Of a DNA stretch of 64,000 bases, positions 10,389 to 18,594 are shown one piece after another. Origin of the DNA: Actinomadura graeca. GTDB taxonomy: Bacteria; Actinomycetota; Actinomycetes; Streptosporangiales; Streptosporangiaceae. The translations under genes were made by a program, and so were the position numbers. The stretch spans positions 1,364,001 through 1,428,000 of the forward strand of contig NZ_CP059572.1 of NCBI RefSeq assembly GCF_019175365.1, in the 5' to 3' direction. Within the stretch, counting starts at the first letter, position 1. The number at the start of each line of letters is the position of its first letter. The notes beneath the pieces were generated by a model. It did no database searches and had not been told where the DNA came from. It was given only the letters and a program-made list of their open reading frames with translations.

Positions 10389-11116
10389 CGGACGAACAGG
10401 ACGCCCTCGTCCAGGTGGACGGCGGAGGGCTCCAGCGGGACCTCGGCGTCCAGGTCGCCGAGGAGCCGGGTGTGGCGGGCGCCCCCGGCCAGGGCCGGGG
10501 CGACGCTCAGGCACAGCTCGTCGGCGAGGGACGCGCGGATCAGCGCCGTGGCCAGGGCGGGACCGCCCTCGCAGAGAAGGCGCCCGCGTCCGCCCTGCGG
10601 GTCGCGTCCGCCGTGCGGGTCGCGTCCCCCATGCGGGTGGTCTTCGCCCAGGCGGCGGATCGCCGCCGGGAGGTCCAGGTCGTCCTCCCCCGCGGTGACC
10701 ACGGGTATCCCGGACGGGACCCGGCCCCGCGCGCGCTCGGTGGTGACGACGATCGTCGGCGTCTCGGCCTCGGTGAACAGCGGGAGCGTCCAGTCGAGGT
10801 CGAGGGAGCGGCTCACCACGGCGATGGGCGCGGGCGGGCGTCCCCGGCGCGCGCGCAGGTCCGCGCGGAGGCGGGCGGGGCCGAGCCGTCCCGTCCGGAC
10901 GGTCCCGGCGCCGACGAGGATCACGTCCGCGAGGGCCCGCAGCGCCCGGAAGACACGGAAGTCGGCGGCGCCGCCGAGGCCGTCCGTCCAGCCCTCGGCG
11001 TCGGTGACGGAGCCGTCGACGCTCATCACCATGCCGATCCGCAGGCCGGGCGCATCCCCGTACGCCTCATAGGGATCCACATCGTCCGCGGCGGGTCCGG
11101 GAAGCAGGCGGAGCAT
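10349..11116 (-). CDS. RibD C-terminal-like pyrimidine reductase (copy 2)
   Basis: A 255-residue paralogue of the neighbouring reductase, with the same blocks: IGMVMSVDGSVT, LADVILVGAGTVRTGRLGP, PIAVVSRSLDLDWTLPLFTEA, LLCEGGPALATALIRASLADELCLSVAP and LFVRYRL. The start chosen is ATG 11116 (MLRLLPG). On the minus strand TAGCCT (11124-11129) lies 7 nt upstream, the leaderless arrangement; a longer start at 11134 would place this hexamer inside the gene. The middle carries a six-residue repeat (GGRDPH-type, three copies) encoded by an 18-bp tandem repeat. The gene converges on the first copy and overlaps its 3' end. Substrate unknown. Confidence 0.85.
   Translation of the reverse strand: MLRLLPGPAADDVDPYEAYGDAPGLRIGMVMSVDGSVTDAEGWTDGLGGAADFRVFRALRALADVILVGAGTVRTGRLGPARLRADLRARRGRPPAPIAVVSRSLDLDWTLPLFTEAETPTIVVTTERARGRVPSGIPVVTAGEDDLDLPAAIRRLGEDHPHGGRDPHGGRDPQGGRGRLLCEGGPALATALIRASLADELCLSVAPALAGGARHTRLLGDLDAEVPLEPSAVHLDEGVLFVRYRLGAPSPPREV
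10585..10638. repeat. Three 18-bp tandem repeats inside a coding region
   Basis: CGCGTCCGCCCTGCGGGT (10585-10602), CGCGTCCGCCGTGCGGGT (10603-10620) and CGCGTCCCCCATGCGGGT (10621-10638). The copies differ by one to three bases, keep the reading frame and encode a repeated six-residue GGRDP(H/Q) unit in the minus-strand reductase, just before its CEGGP motif. Confidence 0.9.
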
Positions 11117-11193
11117 GGTCCGCAGGCTATCCAACGGCTGTTTCGGGTGCCCCGGCGTGTCCCCTTGTCGGGGGCAGGGCGCACTATGGGGGG

Positions 11194-12285
11194 ATGGACC
11201 TGCCGATCAGTCTCCCGCTGTCGCCGATGCTGGCCAGGGCGGTCAAGGCGATGCCCAAGGGCGATCTGCTGTACGAGCCCAAGTGGGACGGCTTCCGCTG
11301 CGTCGTGTTCCGCGACGGCGACGAGGTGGAGCTGTCCAGCCGCGGCGAGAAGCCGCTCACCCGCTACTTCCCCGAGCTGGTGGAGGCGGTCCGGCGGGAG
11401 CTGCCCGAGCGGTGCGTGGTGGACGGCGAGATCGTCCTGCGCAAGGGGACGCGCCTGGACTTCGACGGCCTCCAGCAGCGCATCCACCCGGCGGCGTCCC
11501 GTGTGAAGCTGCTGTCGGAGGAGACGCCCGCCTCGTTCGTGGCGTTCGACCTCCTGGCGGTGGGCGACGAGTCGCTGATGGAGGTGCCGCTCGGCGAGCG
11601 GCGGCGCCGGCTCGTGGAGACCCTGGCCGGGGCGCGGGCACCGGTGTTCGTGACGCCCGCCTCCGACTCCTACGACCTGGCGCTGCGCTGGTTCGAGGAG
11701 TTCGAGGGCGCCGGGCTGGACGGGGTGATCGCCAAGCCGCGCGACATCCCCTACCAGCCCGACAAGCGCGTGCTGTTCAAGGTCAAGCACGAGCGGACCG
11801 CCGACTGCGTGGTGGCGGGGTTCCGCTGGCACAAGTCGGGGCCGATCGTCGGGTCGCTGCTGCTCGGCCTGTACAACGCCGAGGGGCACCTCCAGCACGT
11901 GGGCGTCGCGGCCTCGTTCACGATGAAGCGCCGCGCCGAGCTGGTGGAGGAGCTGAAGCCGTACCTGCTGGAGGACCTCGACGAGCACCCGTGGGCGGAG
12001 TGGGCGCGGCAGACGGAGGCGACCGTCGACCGGATGCCCGGCGCGATCTCCCGCTGGACGGGCAAGAAGGACCTGTCGTGGGTGGCGCTGCGCCCGGAGC
12101 TGGTCGTGGAGGTGGCGTACGAGGCGATGGAGGGCGACCGGATCCGGCACACCGCCCGGTTCCGGAACTGGCGGCCCGACCGGACGCCGACGTCCTGCAC
12201 CTACGAGCAGCTCGAGCAGCCGGTCGCCTACGACCTGGACGACATCCTCGGCGGCGCCGCCACGAACCCCCGCGCCGACCGCTGA
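11194..12285 (+). CDS. ligC: ATP-dependent DNA ligase, LigC type
   Basis: A 363-residue ATP-dependent DNA ligase. The nucleotidyltransferase domain carries motif I, YEPKWDGFR, with Lys30 as the expected AMP-accepting residue, then motif III (VVDGEIV, ~72-78), motif IIIa (FVAFDLLAV), motif IV (GLDGVIAKP) and motif V (LFKVKHERT). An OB-fold with GLYNAEGHLQHVGVAASFT follows, and the tail (~295-363) holds VEVAYEAMEGDRIRHTARF and a T-C-TYEQL end typical of actinobacterial LigC. Such ligases act in minor repair pathways alongside LigD-family polymerases; a LigD-type polymerase protein lies 8 kb away. A CACTAT hexamer 6 nt before the ATG suggests a leaderless start. Confidence 0.93.
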   Translation: MDLPISLPLSPMLARAVKAMPKGDLLYEPKWDGFRCVVFRDGDEVELSSRGEKPLTRYFPELVEAVRRELPERCVVDGEIVLRKGTRLDFDGLQQRIHPAASRVKLLSEETPASFVAFDLLAVGDESLMEVPLGERRRRLVETLAGARAPVFVTPASDSYDLALRWFEEFEGAGLDGVIAKPRDIPYQPDKRVLFKVKHERTADCVVAGFRWHKSGPIVGSLLLGLYNAEGHLQHVGVAASFTMKRRAELVEELKPYLLEDLDEHPWAEWARQTEATVDRMPGAISRWTGKKDLSWVALRPELVVEVAYEAMEGDRIRHTARFRNWRPDRTPTSCTYEQLEQPVAYDLDDILGGAATNPRADR

Positions 12286-12333
12286 GACCCCGCCCCGGCC
12301 GCCGAGCCCCCGCGCCGGCCGCTGAGACGCGGC

Positions 12334-12376
12334 CGGCCGGGCCGTGCCCCCCGCCGGTGGGGACGCGGCCCGGCCG
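12334..12376. terminator. Bidirectional terminator between ligC and phoD
   Basis: An 11-bp perfect stem, CGGCCGGGCCG (12334-12344) and CGGCCCGGCCG (12366-12376), with extra internal CCCC/GGGG pairing, lies between two convergent genes. Confidence 0.7.
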
Positions 12377-12388
12377 TTGGGGGGATGG

Positions 12389-14080
12389 TCAGGGCTGGGT
12401 CTCGTTGCGGATGGTCTGCTCGATCAGGTCCCGCTCCGCCTTCGCCGACATCTTCGCGGAGGCGTAGGGCCGCAGGTAGGTCTGCTGGGGGCCGGGCTCG
12501 CCGTCCTCGATGACGAAGGTCGCCTTGATGGACGCCTTGGCGCCGCGCGTCCGCACGGTCGAGAGCGTCTTGAAGTCGGCCTTCATCGCGTCCTTGCCGA
12601 TCTTCGTCATCACGTAGCCGCGCTGGTTGTTGTAGAAGCGCAGATGCGGGTTGATCTTGAGGTAGGGGTGGTCGGCGGGGTCGGAGTCCTTGCCGTCGCC
12701 GGTGCTGGTGATGGACGTGCACACCAGCTCGGAGCCGACGGTGTCGGAGTCGGGGTCGTCGTAGTCCTCCTTGAGGTCGCTCGCCCAGTGCGCGTGGACG
12801 TCGCCGGTGAGCACGACGGCGTTGCGGACGTCGGCGTCGACCCAGCCCTGGGTGATGCGGTCGCGGGAGGCGACGTAGCCGTCCCAGGCGTCCTGCGAGG
12901 TCTTCTTCAGCGGCCCGGAGTCGCTGTCGCGCTGGGCGAAGAAGACCTGCTGCCCGATGATGTCCCAGCGGGCCTCGGAGCTGCGGAAACCGTCGATCAG
13001 CCACTTCTCCTGCCGGGCGCCGGTGATGGAGCGCTTCGGGTCGTCGGAGTCGTCGCAGACCTTGTTGCCGTCGCCGCACGCCTGGTCGTCGCGGAACTGG
13101 CGGGTGTCGAGCATGTGGAAGTTGGCGAGCCTGCCCCACTGGATCCGGCGGTAGATCTGGATGTCGGGCCCGTCGGGGATGGAGCGGCGGCGCAGCGGCA
13201 TGTTCTCGTAGTACGCCTGGAACGCGGCGGCGCGGCGCTTGCGGAACTCCGCGGTGCCGGGGGTGTCGGAGCCGGCCTCGGGGACGTCGCCGGCCCAGTT
13301 GTTCTCGACCTCGTGGTCGTCGAAGACGACGAGCCAGGGCGCCGCCTGGTGCGCGGCCTGGAGGTCGACGTCGGTCTTGTACTGGGCGTGCCGGAGCCGG
13401 TAGTTGGCCAGGGTGACCGTCTCGGGGCCCTCGTGGTCGCGGACGTTGCCGCCCGGGATGGTGTAGGTGCTCTTCTTGTACTCGTACTGGTAGTCGCCGA
13501 GGTGCAGGATCAGGTCGGGATCCTCCTCGGCGAGCCGCCGGTAGGCGCTGAAGTAGCCGTGCTCGTACTGCGAGCACGACACGAAGCCCATGGCGAGGGC
13601 GGGGCCGAAGGTGTCGGCGCGGGGGGCGGTGCGGGTCCGTCCGGCCGGGGAGACGTAGTCGCCGGCGCGGAAGCGGTACCAGTAGTCGCGTCCGGGGCGC
13701 AGGCCGTCCAGTTCGACGTGGACGGAGTGGGCGCCCTCGGGGCGGGCGGTGGCGGTGCCGCGCCGCTCGACGCGGCGGAACCGCTCGTCGGTGGCGATCT
13801 CCCAGCGGACGGGGACGTCGCGGTCGGGCATGCCGCCCTTGCCGTCCTCGGCGTGCGGGTTCGCGGCGAGCCGCGTCCACAGGACGAAGCCCTGCGGGTC
13901 GGGGTCGCCGGAGGCGACGCCGAGGGTGAAGGGGTCGCCGGCGAGGGCGCGGGAGCGGAGCGCGGCGTGGGCGGTGGCGGGGACGCCGGGCATGCCGGCG
14001 GCGGTGTAGGCCGTGCCGACGGCGAGGCCGCCCGCGACGAGGAACGATCTGCGGTTGAGACCGGGCATGGAGTCGGCCAT
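12389..14080 (-). CDS. Secreted alkaline phosphatase D family protein
   Basis: A 563-residue PhoD-type metallophosphoesterase exported by the Tat pathway. The start chosen is ATG 14080 (MADSMPGLNRRSFLVAGG), which puts the twin-arginine motif NRRSFLV at residues ~9-15 ahead of a hydrophobic segment. GAAAGG lies upstream as a ribosome binding site. The N-terminal PhoD domain (FTLGVASGDPDPQGFVLWTRL) comes first. The catalytic domain shows SCSQYEHGYF, LHLGDYQYEY, VVFDDHEVENNW, QQVFFAQ and LTGDVHAHWA, the Asp/His/Asn ligands of the Ca/Fe centre. It releases phosphate from mono- and diesters. No Pho box was identified by eye, and it is divergent from helR. Confidence 0.93.
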   Translation of the reverse strand: MADSMPGLNRRSFLVAGGLAVGTAYTAAGMPGVPATAHAALRSRALAGDPFTLGVASGDPDPQGFVLWTRLAANPHAEDGKGGMPDRDVPVRWEIATDERFRRVERRGTATARPEGAHSVHVELDGLRPGRDYWYRFRAGDYVSPAGRTRTAPRADTFGPALAMGFVSCSQYEHGYFSAYRRLAEEDPDLILHLGDYQYEYKKSTYTIPGGNVRDHEGPETVTLANYRLRHAQYKTDVDLQAAHQAAPWLVVFDDHEVENNWAGDVPEAGSDTPGTAEFRKRRAAAFQAYYENMPLRRRSIPDGPDIQIYRRIQWGRLANFHMLDTRQFRDDQACGDGNKVCDDSDDPKRSITGARQEKWLIDGFRSSEARWDIIGQQVFFAQRDSDSGPLKKTSQDAWDGYVASRDRITQGWVDADVRNAVVLTGDVHAHWASDLKEDYDDPDSDTVGSELVCTSITSTGDGKDSDPADHPYLKINPHLRFYNNQRGYVMTKIGKDAMKADFKTLSTVRTRGAKASIKATFVIEDGEPGPQQTYLRPYASAKMSAKAERDLIEQTIRNETQP

Positions 14081-14266
14081 GGGGATGCGTGACCTTTCGG
14101 ATCTCCGACATGGATCGCCGGACAGCCTCATGAAGGCCGATGGCCGGGAGAAACCACTCGGGTGACTTGCGCCGCAACAAAGACGATCTTTTAGGGATCA
14201 CATGGCGGTCACGCGGGAGCGGTGACGAAAAGGCGCGCAGGAGGGGAGCCGGCTGATAGACTAGAA

Positions 14267-14292
14267 ATCTGTGTACTGTCGGACACACAGAT
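14267..14292. promoter_or_regulatory. Inverted repeat upstream of helR
   Basis: ATCTGTGT (14267-14274) and ACACAGAT (14285-14292) form a perfect 8-bp inverted repeat with a 10-base centre, 33 bases before the helR ATG and 10 bases after a TAGACT hexamer (14258-14263 region). It could be an operator or a leader hairpin. Confidence 0.5.
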
Positions 14293-14324
14293 CTCCACCC
14301 TACGAACAGGAGTGTATCCGAGGC

Positions 14325-16781
14325 ATGGGACTCCGTCAAGCGGACGATGTCAAGCCCGATCGCGGGGAAATCGGATCCGAGGCTCCGGACGGGGTACGGG
14401 ACGGGGCGCGCCTGGCGGCCGTGCGCGCCGAGCAGGCGTATGTATCCCGCGTGTACGAACGGCTCGACACCGAGCGGGCCGGCGCCGAGGCCGCGCTCCG
14501 GCAGGGCCCCGCCGCGGGCGGCGGGGGCGCGTTCCAGGCCCGGCTGGAGAGCGCCGTCGCCACCGACGAGGCGGCCCGCCGGCTGGCCAGGCTGGCGGGC
14601 GTCGAGAACGGCCTGTGCTTCGGCCGCATCGACCACCGCTCCGGCGCGGACGGCCCCGGCGACACCTTCTACATCGGCCGGATCGGGCTGCGCGACGAGT
14701 ACCACGAGCCGATGCTGATCGACTGGCGCGCCGAGGCGGCCCGCCCGTTCTACACCGCGACGCCCGGCGCCCCGGGCACCCTCGCGCGCCGCCGCCACCT
14801 GCACCTGCGCCACCGCGAGGTCGTCCGGCTCGACGACGAGGTGTTCGACCTGGAGGGCCTGGACGAGGCGGAGCGGGGCGGGATCGTCGGCGAGGCGGCG
14901 CTGCTGGCCACCCTCCGCCGCGGGCGGACGGGCCGGATGGGCGACGTGGTCGCCACCATCCAGGAGGAGCAGGACCAGGTCATCCGCTCGGCGCTGCAGG
15001 GGGTCCTGGTCGTCCAGGGAGGCCCCGGCACCGGCAAGACGGTCGCGGCGCTGCACCGGGCCGCGTACCTGCTCTACACGCACCGCGACGTGCTGGAGCG
15101 GCGCGGCGTCCTCATCGTGGGCCCGAACGCGACGTTCCTGCGCTACATCGAGCAGGTGCTCCCGGGGCTGGGTGAGACCGACGTCGCGCTGGCCACGGTC
15201 GGCGAGCTGTACCCGGGCCTCAAGGCGACCGCGGCCGACTCTCCCGCCGTCGCGGTCGTGAAGGGCGACCTGCGCATGGCCGCCCTGGTGGAGGCGGCCG
15301 TCCGCGACCGGCAGCGCGTCCCGGACGGGGGCCTGAGCGTCGAGTCCGAGGGCATGACGCTGCGCGTGGAGGCCGCCGCGTGCGAGCTGGCCCGCGACCG
15401 CGCCCGCGCGCTGCGGGCGCCCCACAACCTCCAGCGCCGGCGGTTCGTGCACGACCTGCTGGACGCGCTCGCGCTGAACCGCGCGGAGCAGTTCGACCGG
15501 CTCATCGACGAGCCGCTGGAGGAGATCACCCGCTCGGGCAACGTCCCCGGCTGGCTCCAGGAGCTGCTCGACGAGGCCGGGGAGAGCCCGCTCCTGGACG
15601 AGGCCGACCTGCGGCTGGCCAAGGAGTCCCTCTGGCACGAGCCGCCCGTCCGTGAGGCGATCGACGCGCTGTGGCCGGAGCTGACGCCCGAGCGGCTCCT
15701 CACCGGGCTCTACGCGGACCCGGAGGCGCTCGGACGTCTCGGGGAGGCCGCCGGGCTGCCCGGTGCGGCACTCCTGCACCGCCCGCCGGGATCGCCCTGG
15801 ACGGTCGCCGACGTGCCCGTCCTGGACGAGGCCGCCGAGTGGCTGGGTTCCGACGACTCCGGCGACCGGGCCCGCCGCCGCGCCGCCGCCGCGCGGCGCG
15901 AGGCCGACGAGCGCTACGCCCGCGAGGTGATCGAGTCGACCGGCGCCGTGACCTCCGACGCCCAAGACCTCGCGGCCCTCGTCGCCGAGCGGCACCGCGA
16001 CGACGGCCCGCCGCTCACCACCGCGCAGCGCGCCGCCGCCGACCGGGAGTGGGCCTACGGGCACGTGATCGTGGACGAGGCGCAGGAGCTGTCGGAGATG
16101 GCCTGGCGCGCGGTGATGCGCCGCGTCCCGACCCGCTCCCTCACCGTCGTCGGTGACATCGCCCAGACCGGCAGCGCGGCGGGGGCCTCCTCCTGGGGGC
16201 GGATGCTCGACCGTTACGTCCCGGGCCGCTGGCGCGAGCAGCGCCTCATGGTCAACTACCGCACTCCCGCGGCGATCATGCGCGTGGCCGAGGACGTGCT
16301 GGCGGCCGTCGCGCCCGGGGAGATCCCGCCGGAGCCCGTCCGCGACGACGGCCCCCCGCCCCGCGCCGTGGCGGTCCCGGTCTCCGGCCTGCCGGGCCTC
16401 GTCCGGGCCGAGCTCGCGGAGGTCGCGCCCGGCCCGGCGGCCGGGCGCGGCCCGGAGGAGGGGCGCCTGGCGGTGATCTCCTCGGCGGCGTGGCACCCCG
16501 GCGTCCTGGAGGCCCTCCCGGACGCCGCCGCCGGCGCGACCCCGGAGGCCCTGGACTCCCCCGTCGTCGTGCTGACCGCGGCGGAGGCCAAGGGCCTGGA
16601 GTTCGACTCGGTCGTCGTCGTGGACCCGGCGGGCGTCCTCGCCGAGTCCCCGAAGGGCGGCCAGGACCTCTACGTCGCCCTCACCCGCGCCACCCGCCGG
16701 CTGACGGTCGTCCACGACGGCGACCTGCCGGACATGCTGGCGCGCCTCGAACCCGGCGGTCCCGGGCCGTCTCAGGCGTAG
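14325..16781 (+). CDS. helR: RNA polymerase recycling ATPase, HelD/HelR family
   Basis: An 818-residue superfamily-1 helicase-like ATPase. ATG 14325 is preferred over an upstream in-frame ATG because AGGAG (14308-14312 region) precedes it. The N-terminal arm (EQAYVSRVYERLD, then a coiled helical region) inserts into the RNA polymerase secondary channel in this family. Then come FYIGRIGLRDEYHEPMLIDWRA and LRHREVVRLDDEV. Walker A is GGPGTGKT (~232-239), Walker B region VIVDEAQELS (~581), motif IV NYRTP (~644), and motif V/VI AKGLEFD (~755) with YVALTRATRRL. HelD-family proteins release stalled polymerase, and some actinobacterial HelR proteins also displace rifamycins. Its 3' end overlaps the convergent sulfatase by 10 bp. 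Confidence 0.9.
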   Translation: MGLRQADDVKPDRGEIGSEAPDGVRDGARLAAVRAEQAYVSRVYERLDTERAGAEAALRQGPAAGGGGAFQARLESAVATDEAARRLARLAGVENGLCFGRIDHRSGADGPGDTFYIGRIGLRDEYHEPMLIDWRAEAARPFYTATPGAPGTLARRRHLHLRHREVVRLDDEVFDLEGLDEAERGGIVGEAALLATLRRGRTGRMGDVVATIQEEQDQVIRSALQGVLVVQGGPGTGKTVAALHRAAYLLYTHRDVLERRGVLIVGPNATFLRYIEQVLPGLGETDVALATVGELYPGLKATAADSPAVAVVKGDLRMAALVEAAVRDRQRVPDGGLSVESEGMTLRVEAAACELARDRARALRAPHNLQRRRFVHDLLDALALNRAEQFDRLIDEPLEEITRSGNVPGWLQELLDEAGESPLLDEADLRLAKESLWHEPPVREAIDALWPELTPERLLTGLYADPEALGRLGEAAGLPGAALLHRPPGSPWTVADVPVLDEAAEWLGSDDSGDRARRRAAAARREADERYAREVIESTGAVTSDAQDLAALVAERHRDDGPPLTTAQRAAADREWAYGHVIVDEAQELSEMAWRAVMRRVPTRSLTVVGDIAQTGSAAGASSWGRMLDRYVPGRWREQRLMVNYRTPAAIMRVAEDVLAAVAPGEIPPEPVRDDGPPPRAVAVPVSGLPGLVRAELAEVAPGPAAGRGPEEGRLAVISSAAWHPGVLEALPDAAAGATPEALDSPVVVLTAAEAKGLEFDSVVVVDPAGVLAESPKGGQDLYVALTRATRRLTVVHDGDLPDMLARLEPGGPGPSQA

Positions 16782-18211
16782 GGGAGGAGTTCCTTGTCGA
16801 TCTCCTCCCAGCGGGTCCGCAGCGCCTTGAGGACCTCGGGGCGGCGGCGTGACAGGTCGGCCTGCTCGCGCGGGTCGGCGCCCAGGTCGTAGAGGGCGCC
16901 CGGGGAGGACGGGGTCGTGCGCAGGTACTTCCACCGGCCGCGGCGCAGCGCCCGGGAGGTCCGGGTACGCCAGAACAGGTCGTGGCCTGGCGGGCGCTCG
17001 CCGCGCAGCAGATGCCCTGCCAGGCTGCTGCCGTCCAGGGGGTGGGAGGCGGCGGACCGCACTCCGGTGATCTCCAGGATCGTGGCGGTCCAGTCCTGGG
17101 TGATCACGGGCACACCGCTGACCTGGCGGGACCGGATGCGCGCGGGCCAGCGCAGGATGTTGGGCACCCGGATGCCGCCCTCGTTCAGCCCGGCCTTGGC
17201 GCCGGTCAGCGGCCACTGGTAGGACCAGCGCTCGCCGCCGTTGTCGCTGGAGAACAGCACCAGGGTGTCGCGCTCCTGCCCGGTCTCGCGCAGCGCCCGC
17301 AGGACGCGCCCGACGCCCGCGTCCATCGCCTCGACCATGCGCCGGTAGGTGTCGAGCGAGCCGCCGTCGTCGTGCCAGAGCGCCCGCGCGTCCCCGGCCT
17401 TGACCCGCGCGGTGATCTCCTCGCTCACCGCGCGGTCGCCGGGCGCCTCCCACGGCCAGTGAGGGGCGGTGAAGTTGAGGTTCAGCAGCCACGGCCGCCC
17501 GCCGCGCGCCTCGCGGACGAACGCGGCGGCGCGTTCGGCGATGGTGTCGGTGTAGTAGCCGAGCGACTCGGTGGGGACTTCGCCCTCGTACAGGTCGCGT
17601 CCCTCCGAGGTGATCTTGGAGTAGTAGTCGACGGCGCCGGACAGGTTGCCGAAGAAGGTGTCCCAGCCGGACTTCAGCGGGCTGTACCAGGGCAGGAAGC
17701 CGCAGTGCCACTTGCCGAACATCGCGGTGGCGTACCCGGCGTCCTTGAGCAGGGACGCCAGCGTCGGATGGCCCGGCGGGATGCCGTGCAGCTCGTTCGG
17801 GCGGGCGATCGGCTCCTCCAGGCCGCCGCGCAGCCGTCCGGGATAGCGGCCGGTGTAGAGCCCGAAACGGGTGGGCGAGCAGACGGCCGCGGCGGAGTAG
17901 GCGTCGGTGAAGCGGACGCCCTGCCGGGCCAGGCCGTCCAGATGGGGCGTGCGGATGGCCGGCGAGCCGTAACACCCGAGATCGGCCCAGCCGAGGTCGT
18001 CGCCGAGGATGACCAGGACGTTGGGCCGCCGGCCCGTGCCCCGACGCGGATCGGCACGGAACGGCCGCTCGGCCGCCTGCGCGGTGCCCGTCCCGGCGGC
18101 CAGGGGCCCGGCGGCCGCGGCGGCGGCCATCGCGCCCATCGCCGCGGTGGCTCCCCTCCGGCTCACCCCCGATCCGGACGTCCCGTCCGCCGTGCGCTCC
18201 GTCTCGCTCAT
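16772..18211 (-). CDS. Secreted arylsulfatase-type sulfatase
   Basis: A 479-residue type I sulfatase. ATG 18211 is preferred; the TTG at 18217 gives only two extra residues. The N-terminus has SRRGATAAMGAMAAAAAAGPLAAG, a Tat-like signal. The catalytic domain begins with NVLVILGDDLGWADLGCYG (metal-binding Asp pair). The motif CSPTR (Cys ~111) is the C-x-P-x-R site that a formylglycine-generating enzyme converts to formylglycine. Further ligands lie in FGKWHCG, NFTAPHWPW and LVLFSSDNGG. The substrate is unknown but would be an extracellular sulfate ester. No FGE gene is adjacent. A 9-bp inverted repeat lies immediately upstream of the start. Confidence 0.92.
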   Translation of the reverse strand: MSETERTADGTSGSGVSRRGATAAMGAMAAAAAAGPLAAGTGTAQAAERPFRADPRRGTGRRPNVLVILGDDLGWADLGCYGSPAIRTPHLDGLARQGVRFTDAYSAAAVCSPTRFGLYTGRYPGRLRGGLEEPIARPNELHGIPPGHPTLASLLKDAGYATAMFGKWHCGFLPWYSPLKSGWDTFFGNLSGAVDYYSKITSEGRDLYEGEVPTESLGYYTDTIAERAAAFVREARGGRPWLLNLNFTAPHWPWEAPGDRAVSEEITARVKAGDARALWHDDGGSLDTYRRMVEAMDAGVGRVLRALRETGQERDTLVLFSSDNGGERWSYQWPLTGAKAGLNEGGIRVPNILRWPARIRSRQVSGVPVITQDWTATILEITGVRSAASHPLDGSSLAGHLLRGERPPGHDLFWRTRTSRALRRGRWKYLRTTPSSPGALYDLGADPREQADLSRRRPEVLKALRTRWEEIDKELLPYA

Positions 18212-18223
18212 GGACAACCCACT

Positions 18224-18263
18224 TTCCCTACTCTTTTACTAAACAAACCGAAATAGTAGGGAA
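18224..18263 (-). promoter_or_regulatory. Inverted repeat abutting the sulfatase start
   Basis: TTCCCTACT (18224-18232) and AGTAGGGAA (18255-18263) are perfect 9-bp arms around an AT-rich 22-base centre containing a second small palindrome (TTTAGTAAA on the minus strand). In the sulfatase mRNA the arm nearest the start carries AGGGAAAG, so the element could be a DNA operator or an RNA hairpin near the ribosome binding region. Confidence 0.5.
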
Positions 18264-18594
18264 TAGAGATCATTCGTGCAATGGGCACCGCGCGGACGCG
18301 GAGGCGCCCCTCACCCGGTCGTGAGCCCGCCCGGCGTCCGGCGCAGCTCGGCCTCGATGACGCGGCTCGCGGCCGCGCTGGCGTCCGCCGGGATCATGAT
18401 GGACGTCCTCCGGTACGCCGAGCACTCGACCCGGCCGGGCCGCGACTCCCCCGCCGTGGCCTACGCCGAATGCGCGCAAGGGCAGGATGTGACCAAAACC
18501 AGGCGGAGTTAGTCGAGCGCCGACCTTTACCGGACGCGCCCGGGCGAGGAACCTGTGCCCGGAATGAATGCTCCCCATTCTCCGGAGGTGCGGG
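18264..18594. other. Intergenic region between divergent sulfatase and peptidase genes
   Basis: About 330 bases with no supported gene. It presumably holds both promoters, and the peptidase ribosome binding site GGAGGT lies at 18584-18589. The open frames crossing it run antisense into the peptidase gene and look like shadows. Confidence 0.5.

Noticed and set aside
14081..14324. Rifamycin-associated element upstream of helR
   Set aside because: I looked for the known palindrome with a GGGGCTTGC-type arm and did not find it; only a different dyad is present.
12228..17975. Very long minus-strand open frame (~1900 codons)
   Set aside because: It runs antisense to helR and across the out-of-phase frames of the sulfatase and phosphatase genes. 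The translation is Arg/Gly/Pro low-complexity, as expected from GC-rich shadow frames.
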